15,010 bases of DNA from Myxococcales bacterium UBA1203 (lineage in GTDB: Bacteria; Myxococcota; Myxococcia; Myxococcales; UBA5297), in contig DBXV01000025.1 in assembly GCA_002309695.1 (NCBI GenBank), positions 253,350 through 268,359 of the forward strand, in the 5' to 3' direction. Shown one piece after another: positions 6,285-14,512 of this stretch. Both the position numbers and the translations under genes were made by a program. Every line of letters begins with the position of its first letter. Position 1 is the first letter of the stretch. The notes beneath the pieces are model-generated. The model worked only from the letters and a program-made list of their open reading frames with translations. It made no database searches and had not been told where the DNA came from.

Positions 6285-8441
6285 ATGCCGCGCGTGAAGC
6301 TTTTGATTCTTCTGATTCTCAGCCTGACGGCCCTCTGCCTCGGCTTCGCCAGCCTGTCGTCAACCAACGCAGATCAGGCGCGCCAGGAAAGCGACATGCG
6401 CCTCAACATGGGGGAGCGCACCCTGCGGACCATCGAGACCTTCAACGGCCGCATGCGCGTCGAGGCGCTGAATCAGGCTCTGTCCAGTCAGGATCCGGCG
6501 CTCCAGGCGTCCATTGAGGCCATGCTCCGCTTCGGTCTGGACACCTCTGCGGCAAAGACGGTCCTTCAGCGCCTGCGCGGGCAGCTCAACGCCGCCTCGG
6601 AGCGTCTGACGGGAGACACCTTCGATGCCGAGGACCTGATTCTGATTCAGACGGACCAGGGGCTTCTCTGGGAAGAGCCCGCCGATGAGGGCAGTGCCGG
6701 CGAGCGCAAGCGCCACATTCTGCCCCCCGCCCAGATTGCCGCTTCCGAATTTGGCTCTCTCGAAGACATCAGTTTCGAGGACCAGCGCAGCACGGGCCGC
6801 TACATCCAGCTGAACGGGCGCCTCTACCACATGAATGCCGTCTCCCGGACGGTGACGGTCAAGGTTCAGGAAGAGCCCTCTGAGGGAGACGAGGCGCAGG
6901 CCGCTCCGGCAACTGAAACGCGGCACAAATTCTTCGCGGCGGCGGCCAAACGTCTGACGGACCAGAGCATGAAGTTCCTGGCCGGCAAGGCGGGCGTCGA
7001 AGCCTCCGTGGTCGTGGACGGGCTCACGCGCATCAGCTCCCTCGAAGACGAAAACCACCGGGGGCGCATCCAGAGACTCCAGATGCGCAATGAAGGCGTG
7101 AATCTGGACAGATTTCCCGGTCTGCAGTGGCTGCCCATTCGCTTCCCCATCCAGCTCTCGGGCCGCGCGCACACACATCAGGCGCGGGTGATTGAGCTCG
7201 CCGGCATCGGTCAGGGGAACTTCGTTCTGACCACGCCGACGGACGGCCTGATGATTCTCGCCGCCCAGCAGCGCACCTTCGTCATCGGACTGCTGATTTT
7301 CATCGCTGTCGGCGCCTTCTTTGTCTTCTGGGTGGGAACCGGTCTTGACGGGGACGGCCGCCGGCGAACCGATGAAGAGCCGCGTCTCCGCCATGTTCCC
7401 GTCGCGGGACAGCATCTGCCCTCGAATCTTCCTCAGCCGAAAAAGCCCAAGACCGAGATCAGCAAGGCGGTGGTTCCTCCCACAGCGGTGCCTCAGGCCG
7501 CGCCGCCCGTGCCGTCAGCGACTCCTGCCCCGACGCCCGCGCCGTTCCTGGACGCCCCTCTGACCATTCCCGAGGCGGCGAAACTTTCTCCCGACGGCTT
7601 TGATTTTGGCGACAGCCCTCTGGCCAGCGAACTCTCTCCCCTCCCCGCCGACCCAAATTCTCACGAGCCGCAGGCGGCATCTGCCCCGGAGACTGAGGAC
7701 GCTGCGGTTCCGGCGCTGCCTTCGGACGCAGATGATGACAGTGCGGATGCCGATTTTGCAGCTCCGCTTCCTGACGACACGAGCTCTGCTGACAGCGCGG
7801 CGGAACCGACTCCGGCAGAGATGCCTGCCCCCGCATTTGCCGATGACGCGGCCGCTTCTTCAGATCCCGGGCTGGACGCAATGCTCTTTGATGAAAGCTC
7901 CGTGACGCCCGAGGAAGAAAACGACGCTCCGAGCGCGGCGGGCTCGCCTCTGCCGATGCCCCAGCCCCACGAGGCCATTCCGGAGACTCCCGCCGAGAAC
8001 GACATCTTCGAGGGCATGGAGGAAGAGGCCGACGCGCTTCTGGACTCCCTGCTTCCGGATGATCCCTTCAGCAGCGCCCCTCCGGCCGCTGACAGCGGCA
8101 GCTTCGAACCGGAGTACGCGCCCGCGGACAAGACGCGGCAGATCAATCTGGCGGCCCTTTCCGAGCTTCAGGCTGCCGCTGCCGGACTCGATGACGCGAT
8201 GCCCGCGGGCGGCGGCTTCATGGGCGACCCGGACGAGGCGCACTTCAACGAGACCTACGAAAACTTCGTCGCCCTGCGCATCCAATGCGGCGAGGAAGGA
8301 ACGCCCGATTACGGGCAGTTCATGGACAAGCTCCGCCGCAACCGCGACCAGGTGATGGAGAAATACGCCTGCTCCGGCGTCCGCTTTCAGGCTTACGTCA
8401 AAGATGGAAAGGCCGCCCTCAAGGCCACTCCCATTCGCTGA
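6285..8441 (+). CDS. Two-membrane-segment sensor-like protein with MXAN_5187-type C-terminal domain
   Basis: This is a 718-residue protein. An N-terminal membrane segment (about 4-24, uncleaved or signal anchor) is followed by a periplasmic domain (25-330). A second membrane segment lies at about 331-352 (TFVIGLLIFIAVGAFFVFWV). A long, probably disordered cytoplasmic linker rich in Pro, Ala, Asp and Glu covers 355-640. A compact C-terminal domain covers about 652-718, with FVALRIQCGE, DKLRRNRDQV and FQAYVKDGKAALKATP. I recall this domain from proteins named after MXAN_5187 in Myxococcota; its function is not known to me. Extracytoplasmic domain, membrane segment and cytoplasmic domain resemble a sensor layout, but no kinase, HAMP or cyclase domain follows, so signalling is only inferred. 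The start is well supported by AGGAG 8 bases before the ATG. The linker keeps the gene's GC-rich codon use. The zinc-ribbon gene follows 74 bases later on the same strand. Confidence 0.75.
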   Translation: MPRVKLLILLILSLTALCLGFASLSSTNADQARQESDMRLNMGERTLRTIETFNGRMRVEALNQALSSQDPALQASIEAMLRFGLDTSAAKTVLQRLRGQLNAASERLTGDTFDAEDLILIQTDQGLLWEEPADEGSAGERKRHILPPAQIAASEFGSLEDISFEDQRSTGRYIQLNGRLYHMNAVSRTVTVKVQEEPSEGDEAQAAPATETRHKFFAAAAKRLTDQSMKFLAGKAGVEASVVVDGLTRISSLEDENHRGRIQRLQMRNEGVNLDRFPGLQWLPIRFPIQLSGRAHTHQARVIELAGIGQGNFVLTTPTDGLMILAAQQRTFVIGLLIFIAVGAFFVFWVGTGLDGDGRRRTDEEPRLRHVPVAGQHLPSNLPQPKKPKTEISKAVVPPTAVPQAAPPVPSATPAPTPAPFLDAPLTIPEAAKLSPDGFDFGDSPLASELSPLPADPNSHEPQAASAPETEDAAVPALPSDADDDSADADFAAPLPDDTSSADSAAEPTPAEMPAPAFADDAAASSDPGLDAMLFDESSVTPEEENDAPSAAGSPLPMPQPHEAIPETPAENDIFEGMEEEADALLDSLLPDDPFSSAPPAADSGSFEPEYAPADKTRQINLAALSELQAAAAGLDDAMPAGGGFMGDPDEAHFNETYENFVALRIQCGEEGTPDYGQFMDKLRRNRDQVMEKYACSGVRFQAYVKDGKAALKATPIR

Positions 8442-8515
8442 CCTCCGCCGCTGATGCCTCCACCCGCTGCCGTCAAAGGCAGTCCCTTTCCCTTCCCCAA
8501 GGACCGAGGAACCAA

Positions 8516-9172
8516 ATGAGCAACGAGCCCTCTCAACCCATTCAGTTTGTCAAAAACATCGACGACCTCTCCACGGACCAAGGATACCAGTTCAAATTCC
8601 ACTGCGACCTGTGCGGCAACGGCTACATGAGCACCTTCAAGGCCTCCAAGCTGGCCATCGGGTCTCAGATTCTCCGCATCGCATCCAGCTTTCTGGGCGG
8701 CGGTTTCTCCCGGATGGCCCACGGCACCTACGAGGTCCAGCGGATGGTGGGCGGCAAGGCTCATGACGACGCGATGCGCGAAGCCGTGAATGAGATTCGT
8801 CCGCAGTTCAAACAGTGCTCCCGCTGCGGCCGCTGGGTCTGCCCTCAGGTGTGCTGGAACGCCGCCAAGGGCCTCTGCAAGGAGTGCGCACCCGACCTGA
8901 GAAACGAGGTCGCCGCCGCCCAGGCCCAGGCCGCCACGGAACAGATTCACGCCAAGGCCCGGACCACCAATCTGGTCAAGGACATCGACCTGACCAAGGA
9001 AACGGTGGCCGCCTGCCCCGCCTGCGGCGCCGTGGTGGGTTCCTCCAAGTTCTGCCCCGAATGCGGCACCCCCGTCGCCCAGAAGGAAAAATGTCCAAAG
9101 TGCGGCGCGGAGGTGAGTTTCGGCACCAAGTTCTGCCCCGAATGCGGCGAACCCATTAAGGCCCAGCTCTGA
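8516..9172 (+). CDS. Zinc-ribbon protein with four cysteine clusters
   Basis: This is a 218-residue, probably cytoplasmic protein. Its Cys-x-x-Cys knuckles are C30/C33; C101/C104, C109, C113 and C121/C124; C167/C170 with C180/C183; and C193/C196 with C207/C210. The last two form a typical double zinc ribbon (CPACG, CPECG, CPKCG, CPECG). The N-terminal half (to about 125) resembles a family in which a degenerate CxxC core is split by a glycine-rich helical stretch (RIASSFLGGGF). An Ala/Gln-rich helix (130-150) separates the two halves. The specific role is unknown; such proteins usually mediate protein or nucleic-acid contacts. The start is the ATG at 8516, chosen because GAGGA sits 5 bases upstream (8506-8510). 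The same frame is open further upstream but overlaps the preceding gene. It is probably cotranscribed with the membrane protein gene before it, and two terminators follow. Confidence 0.82.
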   Translation: MSNEPSQPIQFVKNIDDLSTDQGYQFKFHCDLCGNGYMSTFKASKLAIGSQILRIASSFLGGGFSRMAHGTYEVQRMVGGKAHDDAMREAVNEIRPQFKQCSRCGRWVCPQVCWNAAKGLCKECAPDLRNEVAAAQAQAATEQIHAKARTTNLVKDIDLTKETVAACPACGAVVGSSKFCPECGTPVAQKEKCPKCGAEVSFGTKFCPECGEPIKAQL

Positions 9173-9178
9173 GCAGAC

Positions 9179-9203
9179 GCCTCCCCGGAGGCTTTTCCTT
9201 TCT
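9179..9203 (+). terminator. Intrinsic terminator after the zinc-ribbon gene
   Basis: The inverted repeat GCCTC-cccg-GAGGC (9179-9192) is followed directly by TTTTCCTTT. It starts 7 bases after the stop codon, as expected for a Rho-independent terminator of the two-gene unit. Confidence 0.75.
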
Positions 9204-9224
9204 GACCTTCCCTCTGCGTTTTCC

Positions 9225-9257
9225 AAAGCTCGCCCGGCCACCCGCGGCGGGCTTTTT
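9225..9257 (+). terminator. Second intrinsic terminator, 10-bp stem with U-tract
   Basis: AAAGCTCGCC (9225-9234) pairs with GGCGGGCTTT (9246-9255), with one T-G wobble, around an 11-base loop. It ends in TTTTT (9253-9257). It backs up the first terminator and insulates the esterase gene. The AAA on the 5' arm gives it weak potential on the minus strand too. Between it and the next ATG lies a small hairpin, CCGCG-cccgga-CGCGG (9278-9293). Confidence 0.75.
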
Positions 9258-9322
9258 CATATCTCCCCCTCCTGAAGCCGCGCCCGGACGCGGTCCAGGC
9301 ATCCTCAAACGGAGATTCGCCC

Positions 9323-10951
9323 ATGTCCCGACTGCCCGCATCCCGTGCCGCCGCCTGCTTCTGTGCCCTGGCCCTCATTCCCGCCTGTTCCGATTCCAAG
9401 AAGGATGACGGCCCCGGGCCCATTGTTCTGACAGACGGCGGTTCCCTGCCCCAGACGGACGCAGGCACTTCCGACGGCGGCATGAGCGGCCTCGAGGATT
9501 CCGGCATCACAGATCCCTCTGAGCTCTGCACCGGCACACAGTCGTCCGCCGAAAATGCTCTCTCTGTCTTCATGCGCTGCATGGCTTCGGAGGCCAGCGA
9601 AGGCAGCAAGTCCTCCCGACTCGACCAGTTCATCCAGTGGGTGAAATTCAATGGCGGCGGCTTCCCGCTCATCACGGAGGGACACGTCACTTTCCTCTAT
9701 GTGCGGGACGCCGACTACGACGCGGAGGATGACGCCAAGGACAGCGCTGAGGACTTTGACGTTTCCCGAAGACAGGCGCCCATTCAGGTGGCAGGCGACT
9801 TCAACAACTGGAATCCGGGCGAGGCGGACACGCTGGATGAGGTCACGCCCGGCGTCTTCGTGAAGACGCTGCCTCTGACGGTGGGCGGTGAGCGCTGGGC
9901 CTACAAATTCAAGGCGAAGGATGCCTCCGGCAACGACGTGTGGTTCTCCGACCCGCTCTCGCGGCGCTTCGACTACGACGAGAACGGGCGGATTTCGCTG
10001 GTGCGCGGCGGCGCGTCCAAAGGCCATCTCGAAAAGTTTTACTTCGACTACATCGCTGACCATCTCCCCGCCGGCACGCGGACTGAGCCGGGCTTCAGAC
10101 TCGTGGAGGCGCGGGACATCTACGTCTATCTGCCCCCCGGCTACGACACCTCGTCCGACACCTATCCCGTCCTCTACATGCACGACGGCAACAACCTCTT
10201 TGACACGCGCCAGCCCAGAAGCGCGGGGGAGAGCTGGGACGTGGACGGCGTGGAGGAGATGGAGCTCAGCGCGGGCAACATCGTCCCCCACATCGTCGTC
10301 GGCATCCCCAACTCTGACGCGCGGATTGACGAGTACACCCACGTCCAGGAGCAGGAGGAGAGCGGCATTTACGACGGCATGACCGGTCTCATGGGCGGTA
10401 AGGGCGACGACTATGCCGAGTTCGTGGTCAAGGGCGTGAAGCCCTACATCGACGGGCACTACCGAACCAAATCCGACTTCGAGAACACCGGCATCCTCGG
10501 TTCCAGCCTGGGCGGACTCATCTCGTATTACATCGCCTGGAAGTATCCCGACGTCTTCAAGTTCGTCGGCGGCATGAGCGGCACCTTCGGCTGGGGATTC
10601 TACAAGGGGAACAAGACCGTCATTGAGCTCTACGGCGAGGTGCAGAACCTCAAGGGGCGCAGTCAGGTCTATTACCTCGACGCCGGGGGCTACTATCCCG
10701 AGGGCGGATGCGGCGGCAGGCCTTACCTGGGCATCAACGACAGCGAGCTCTGCGACGTGGACATGATGAAGGCGGCCCTGGAGCAGGCGGGCATCGTCAA
10801 CTACCCGGAAAATCCGGACGTTTTCCCCGTCACGCCCGCCGATGCCGACATCTATCACTACCACCAGGCCGGGGCCTTCCATAACGAGGCAGCCTGGAAC
10901 TCGCGGCTCTACCGGGCGCTGAGGTTTTTCTTCCCCAAGCGGAACCGCTGA
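9323..10951 (+). CDS. Lipoprotein esterase (esterase D/enterochelin-esterase family) with CBM48-like domain
   Basis: This is a 542-residue secreted protein. The signal peptide ends in a lipobox-like IPAC (C22; Pro at -2 is unusual), so it is probably a lipoprotein. A flexible Asp/Gly/Ser linker covers 23-65. A CBM48/Fes-N-like domain covers about 115-230 with the hallmark GDFNNWNP (158-165). The alpha/beta-hydrolase domain covers about 255-540, with LPPGYD, YMHDGNNLFD, the nucleophile S395 in GSSLGG, probable acid D453 in LDAGGY, and H520 in GAFHNEAAW. It resembles the Pfam Esterase group, which includes Fes/IroE-type siderophore esterases and feruloyl or acetylxylan esterases; the substrate cannot be chosen. 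An Asp/Glu-rich insertion (129-146) interrupts the CBM48-like strands. Cysteine pairs C69/C86 and C463/C477 could be disulfides. The start is supported by GGAG 8 bases upstream. Two upstream terminators suggest its own promoter. It converges with mrdA. Confidence 0.85.
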   Translation: MSRLPASRAAACFCALALIPACSDSKKDDGPGPIVLTDGGSLPQTDAGTSDGGMSGLEDSGITDPSELCTGTQSSAENALSVFMRCMASEASEGSKSSRLDQFIQWVKFNGGGFPLITEGHVTFLYVRDADYDAEDDAKDSAEDFDVSRRQAPIQVAGDFNNWNPGEADTLDEVTPGVFVKTLPLTVGGERWAYKFKAKDASGNDVWFSDPLSRRFDYDENGRISLVRGGASKGHLEKFYFDYIADHLPAGTRTEPGFRLVEARDIYVYLPPGYDTSSDTYPVLYMHDGNNLFDTRQPRSAGESWDVDGVEEMELSAGNIVPHIVVGIPNSDARIDEYTHVQEQEESGIYDGMTGLMGGKGDDYAEFVVKGVKPYIDGHYRTKSDFENTGILGSSLGGLISYYIAWKYPDVFKFVGGMSGTFGWGFYKGNKTVIELYGEVQNLKGRSQVYYLDAGGYYPEGGCGGRPYLGINDSELCDVDMMKAALEQAGIVNYPENPDVFPVTPADADIYHYHQAGAFHNEAAWNSRLYRALRFFFPKRNR

Positions 10952-10979
10952 ACGCGCTCCCGGAACCGCCGCCGTGAAG

Positions 10980-11007
10980 GCGCGCCCCTAATTTTGGGGC
11001 TGCGCGC
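10980..11007. terminator. GC-rich inverted repeat at the convergent esterase/mrdA junction
   Basis: GCGCGCCCC (10980-10988) pairs with GGGGC-GCGC (10996-11005, with T11001 bulged) around TAATTTT. The mrdA stop codon overlaps the first arm and loop (10988-10990). Its position between converging ends suggests a bidirectional transcription barrier, but no U-tract follows on either strand, so it would not be a canonical intrinsic terminator. Confidence 0.4.
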
Positions 11008-12937
11008 TGCTGCCTGTCTGAGAGGCCTCAGCCGCCCGCTCGGCCTTAATGCGGAAGTAATCGGCCATGATTTTCATGGCCACAGGCCCGGAGACAGAGC
11101 TGCCGCCGCCGCCGTGCTCACTCAGGACGACCACCGCGACTTCGGGTGCCTGCGCGGGCGCAATGGCGGCAAACCAGGCGTGGTCGCGGGTGAAAAACTC
11201 CATCTCCTTGGCCTTGAGGCGCGTGGTGCCGATGGTGACGACCTGCGCGGTGCCCGTCTTGCCCAGCACCTCCACGTCTTTCAGGCGCTTGCCGTAGGCC
11301 GTCCCTCCCGTCTCGTTGACCACCGCCCAGATGCCCTCGCGCACGGCCGCCAGGTCCTCGTCTGGAATGCCGATTTCCCTCACCACGGCCGGAGGAATTT
11401 CGCGCACCAGCGTTCCGTCCGCCTTTTCCACGCGGCGCACGAGCTGAGGCCGGTAGAGCGTCCCGCCGTTGCCGATGGCGGCGTAGGCCATGGCCAGCTG
11501 AAGGGGACTGACGTTGACATCGCCCTGACCGATGGAGGCGTTGAGCGCCATGCCCCGCTGGTAGCCGCCCTGCCCCTTCATGGTCCGGTTGTAATAGGCC
11601 ACGTCGGGAACGATGCCCGGCGCCTCGGGTGAAATTCCCAGCCCCGGCCGCACGCCGAAACCAAACCGGCGGGCCATGGCGGCGATGGGGTCCACCCCCA
11701 TGCGGTCGCTGACGGCGTAATACCAGGTGTCGCAGCTGTGCTTGAGCGAGCCCTTGAGGTCCACGTTGCCGTGCCCCAGAGCGCTCCAGCACCGCCAGCG
11801 CCGCCGCCCCAGCGTGTAGCCGCCGTTGCAGTTGAACTGCGTTCTGGGCGTCACCGTCTCCGTCTCCAGCGCCGCCAGAGCGGTGATGACCTTCCACGTG
11901 GAGCCCGGCGGGTAGTGCGACTGAGCGGGCCGGAAAATCAGCGGTTTCAGAGGGTCGTCGCTGATTTCACGCAGGCGCTGCCGCGAAATCCGGCCCGTCA
12001 TCTCGTTGGGGTTGAAGGCAGGCTTGCTCACCGCCGCCAGAAGAAAACCGGTGTTGACCTCCACGGCCACGATGGCCCCCGCCGCCTGCTCGGCAAACGC
12101 GTCCTCGGCCGCCTTCTGCAGGTCCAGATCGAGGGAGAGCACGAGGTTGTTCCCGGAGAGAGCGGGCCGGACGCGGTCCTCGTCGGGCAGCCACTGGTCG
12201 GCGCCCGGCAGCTTCCGCCCGTTGGCATCGACCGCCATCTTGATGCTGCCGTCGCGCCCCCTGAGCTCGCTCTCGAACAGCTGCTCCACGCCGCTGCGGC
12301 CGATGTAGTCGCCCGACTGGTAATCGCCCGGATTGTTCTTCTCGCGCATGCGCAGCTCGGAGGCCGTGATTTCATTCATGTAGCCCAGCGCATGAGCGGC
12401 GATGCTCCCGTAGCGGTAGTTCCGGTGAGGGGCGATCTGCACATCGATGCCGGGGAGCTCCATGCGGTTGGCTTCCAGCCGGTCCAGAGCGTCCTGCTCC
12501 ACATCAATTTTGACCGTGAACTCGCGGAACCGCTTCAGCCCCGTGGACCTCCGATAGATGGCATTCACGCGGGCCACCTCTTCGTCGGTGAGTGACAGAA
12601 ATCCGGCCACGCGGGGAACGACCGTCTCCAGGCACTGTCCCTTGGGCGCACTGCGGGGCTGGCAGAAGGCGGGCGTGAGCGTCACGTTGTAGCTGGGCCG
12701 GTTGTCCACGAGGATGCGGCGTCGGCTGTCGAGAATCATTCCCCGGTCGGCGGGCAGGCGGGATTCCTTGACGAAGTTGTTGAGGCTTTTGTCGAAAAAC
12801 TCCTCGCCGCGCGTGACCTGGAGGCTGAACAGCTTGGAGGCCAGGACCGCGAAAAAGCAGCAGGCGACCAGCGCGGCGATGACGAACCGCCTTCTCAGTC
12901 TCTGCACGCCCTGCGGCTGTCCCAGCGTTATCGACAT
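10988..12937 (-). CDS. mrdA: Penicillin-binding protein 2, elongasome transpeptidase
   Basis: This 649-residue class B PBP cross-links peptidoglycan in the periplasm for side-wall growth as part of the Mre/Rod complex. One membrane segment lies at about 17-39. The dimerisation region (about 55-230) has RGMILDSRRRILVDN and the YIGRSGVEQ motif. The transpeptidase domain (about 260-635) has the nucleophile S346 in STWK, SCD (401-403, the S-x-D form usual in PBP2) and KTG (560-562). The length fits the family. A small Cys-bounded loop (C92 to C102) in the N-terminal region, and C370/C383 near the active domain, could form disulfides. The start follows mreD by 16 bases, with GGGGG close upstream as ribosome site. 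rodA, often next, is absent: the gene ends against the convergent esterase gene. Confidence 0.96.
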   Translation of the reverse strand: MSITLGQPQGVQRLRRRFVIAALVACCFFAVLASKLFSLQVTRGEEFFDKSLNNFVKESRLPADRGMILDSRRRILVDNRPSYNVTLTPAFCQPRSAPKGQCLETVVPRVAGFLSLTDEEVARVNAIYRRSTGLKRFREFTVKIDVEQDALDRLEANRMELPGIDVQIAPHRNYRYGSIAAHALGYMNEITASELRMREKNNPGDYQSGDYIGRSGVEQLFESELRGRDGSIKMAVDANGRKLPGADQWLPDEDRVRPALSGNNLVLSLDLDLQKAAEDAFAEQAAGAIVAVEVNTGFLLAAVSKPAFNPNEMTGRISRQRLREISDDPLKPLIFRPAQSHYPPGSTWKVITALAALETETVTPRTQFNCNGGYTLGRRRWRCWSALGHGNVDLKGSLKHSCDTWYYAVSDRMGVDPIAAMARRFGFGVRPGLGISPEAPGIVPDVAYYNRTMKGQGGYQRGMALNASIGQGDVNVSPLQLAMAYAAIGNGGTLYRPQLVRRVEKADGTLVREIPPAVVREIGIPDEDLAAVREGIWAVVNETGGTAYGKRLKDVEVLGKTGTAQVVTIGTTRLKAKEMEFFTRDHAWFAAIAPAQAPEVAVVVLSEHGGGGSSVSGPVAMKIMADYFRIKAERAAEASQTGSSAQPQN

Positions 12938-12953
12938 GGCGCCCCCGAAAGGC

Positions 12954-13457
12954 TCAGCGAAGCCTCAGTTCCATCCGGTCCTTTTTGCGGAACCGCCTCT
13001 CAATGGCGCTGAGAGGCACAAAAAGGAGCGCCGCCACGGGGGCCAGCGCCAGTGCCGACAAAATCACGGAGCCCGCGCCCCGGCCCGCCGTCAGCGGACT
13101 GACCGTTCCCAGCGCCAGCGAAAAGAATCCGGCAGCAGCGGCGAAGACGAAGGTCATCACGCCAAAAGCGGGGGCGGAGGGCTCGCCGGCCACGGGCGAC
13201 AGGAGCCTGGCCAGGACGAAGGTGAACATGCCCGTGCTCAGCGACAGGCCCGTGGGCAGGCCCGTCAGCAGGTCGGCCAGGTAGCCAATCGCGAAGGCGC
13301 AGACCGCTCCTCCGATGCCCGGATTGCCGAGGGCGAGGAAGGCGATGAACACCAGGTGAATGTCCAGCTGGATGGTGACGAGCCGCAGACTCGGCAGAAG
13401 GCCGGCCAGCGCGGGAAGCACAACGAAGGCGGCGGCAGTGATGCAGAAATTTTTCAT
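12954..13457 (-). CDS. mreD: Rod shape-determining protein MreD
   Basis: This 167-residue inner-membrane protein is almost entirely hydrophobic. It has about five or six membrane segments (near 5-25, 29-45, 47-68, 72-90, 95-118 and 126-152) and a basic cytoplasmic tail (ERRFRKKDRMELRLR). Length, topology and position between mreC and mrdA identify it; primary sequence in this family is poorly conserved. The motif GLPTGLSLSTGMF and the preceding GYLADLLTG fit the family pattern. MreD bridges MreC and the PBP2/RodA machinery. It starts 14 bases after the mreC stop, with a GAGGG ribosome site about 11-15 bases upstream. Confidence 0.92.
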   Translation of the reverse strand: MKNFCITAAAFVVLPALAGLLPSLRLVTIQLDIHLVFIAFLALGNPGIGGAVCAFAIGYLADLLTGLPTGLSLSTGMFTFVLARLLSPVAGEPSAPAFGVMTFVFAAAAGFFSLALGTVSPLTAGRGAGSVILSALALAPVAALLFVPLSAIERRFRKKDRMELRLR

Positions 13458-13471
13458 GTGTCGCGCTGCCC

Positions 13472-14383
13472 TCAGCTGCCCCTGTCCCGGTTCTGACCAT
13501 CGGCCTGTCCGTCTGCCTGAGCCGCGTCCGGGGCGGACTCAGAGGATTCCCCCGTCAGCGAAGTCACCACAAAAAGCTCCTCCAGCACGCTGTCTGGGCA
13601 GGTCAGGTTGACGGCGGGAACCACGGAGGCCTCCAGAAACATCCCGTGGTGCGGACGCTGGACGCCGGCGGCGCGCCCGACGGGAAGGCCTTTGGGAAAG
13701 ACGCCGTCTGTGCCCGAGGTCACCAGCAGGTCTCCATCCTGAATGTCATCGGTCCGCAGCATTCGGGTCAGCGTGAAATCCTTCCCGGAGCCCTGGCCGA
13801 CCACTGTTCCCCGCGCCCGCGTCCGCTGCACGCGAACGGGGACGGAAGAACTCATATCCGACAGCAGCATGAGGCTGGACGTGCCGCCGGCCACGGTTAC
13901 GAGGCGTCCAACGACCCCCTGATGCGTCACCACTGCCATGTTGGGCTTCAGCCCGTCATCCGCGCCCTTATCGATGGTCAGGGTCAGAAGGTTGCGGCTG
14001 AGCCCCTCACCAATCACGCGGGCGGGCACCACAGGCGCGGGCGGCGCCTTGGCAAAGGAGAGCATGTCGCGAAGGCGCCCGTTCTCGGCCCGCACCTCAC
14101 CCAGTTCGGCAGTCTCTCCCTCCAGCTGAACGATGCGGCGCCGAAGCTCCAGATTCTGCTCTCTGGCATGCCGCAGCTCCGTGATGTTCCCCATGACATC
14201 GATGAACCGGGAGGCAGAGGCACTGACCAGCCGCTCCACGGGAGAAGTGACCCAGAGAATCGCCCTGTCCAGCGTGTTGAGGCCGCGGCCGTGTTTGGAA
14301 TGCGTCAGCCAGACAATCACGGGAAGGACGAGGAGCGTTCCGACGACGATGAGCTCCCGGTAGCGCTTGAGAAAATCCCGCAC
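13472..14383 (-). CDS. mreC: Rod shape-determining protein MreC
   Basis: This 303-residue bitopic inner-membrane protein has a membrane segment at about 10-27 and a periplasmic coiled coil at about 63-110 (ELRHAREQNLELRRRIVQLE). The beta-barrel-like MreC domain follows at about 118-273, with the family pattern GxxxNLLTLTIDKGADDGL, VVTHQGVVGRL and SSLMLLSD. MreC activates PBP2-RodA. A hydrophilic tail (276-303), rich in Ser, Glu and repeated DGQ, is probably disordered. The start codon is GTG (14383-14381), supported by AGGA about 7 bases upstream. It heads the mreC-mreD-mrdA unit. mreB is not adjacent; the upstream region is a long divergent intergenic stretch. Confidence 0.95.
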   Translation of the reverse strand: MRDFLKRYRELIVVGTLLVLPVIVWLTHSKHGRGLNTLDRAILWVTSPVERLVSASASRFIDVMGNITELRHAREQNLELRRRIVQLEGETAELGEVRAENGRLRDMLSFAKAPPAPVVPARVIGEGLSRNLLTLTIDKGADDGLKPNMAVVTHQGVVGRLVTVAGGTSSLMLLSDMSSSVPVRVQRTRARGTVVGQGSGKDFTLTRMLRTDDIQDGDLLVTSGTDGVFPKGLPVGRAAGVQRPHHGMFLEASVVPAVNLTCPDSVLEELFVVTSLTGESSESAPDAAQADGQADGQNRDRGS

Positions 14384-14512
14384 GAAATTTCCTGTGCCTT
14401 GTCCCTGCCCCGGACTGCCCAGCGGGCGGCAGGTCTGCCGAAAAAGGACCTGAAAAAATCGGAGCGCACTGCCGCGGATGTTCTTCCGCGCCGGCCGCGC
14501 GCCTTCGGCCCC

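Noticed and set aside
6360..7415. 351-codon minus-strand frame within the MXAN_5187-like gene
   Set aside because: It overlaps the periplasmic and second membrane segments of a well-supported plus-strand gene and shows no domain of its own.
8285..8515. N-terminal extension of the zinc-ribbon gene from an ATG at 8285
   Set aside because: It would overlap the preceding gene by more than 150 bases and has an Arg-rich, shadow-like composition. The ATG at 8516 has GAGGA at ideal spacing.
9305..10882. 525-codon open frame antisense to the lipoprotein esterase
   Set aside because: It lies wholly opposite a gene with a signal peptide, GDFNNW and GSSLGG motifs. The composition is the Val/Ala/Gly/His-rich shadow typical of GC-rich DNA, with no ribosome site or known motif.
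11899..11910. Possible non-standard active site in PBP2 (SCD instead of SxN, at 401-403)
   Set aside because: S-x-D is the usual second motif in PBP2-type class B PBPs, so this is not a missing residue.
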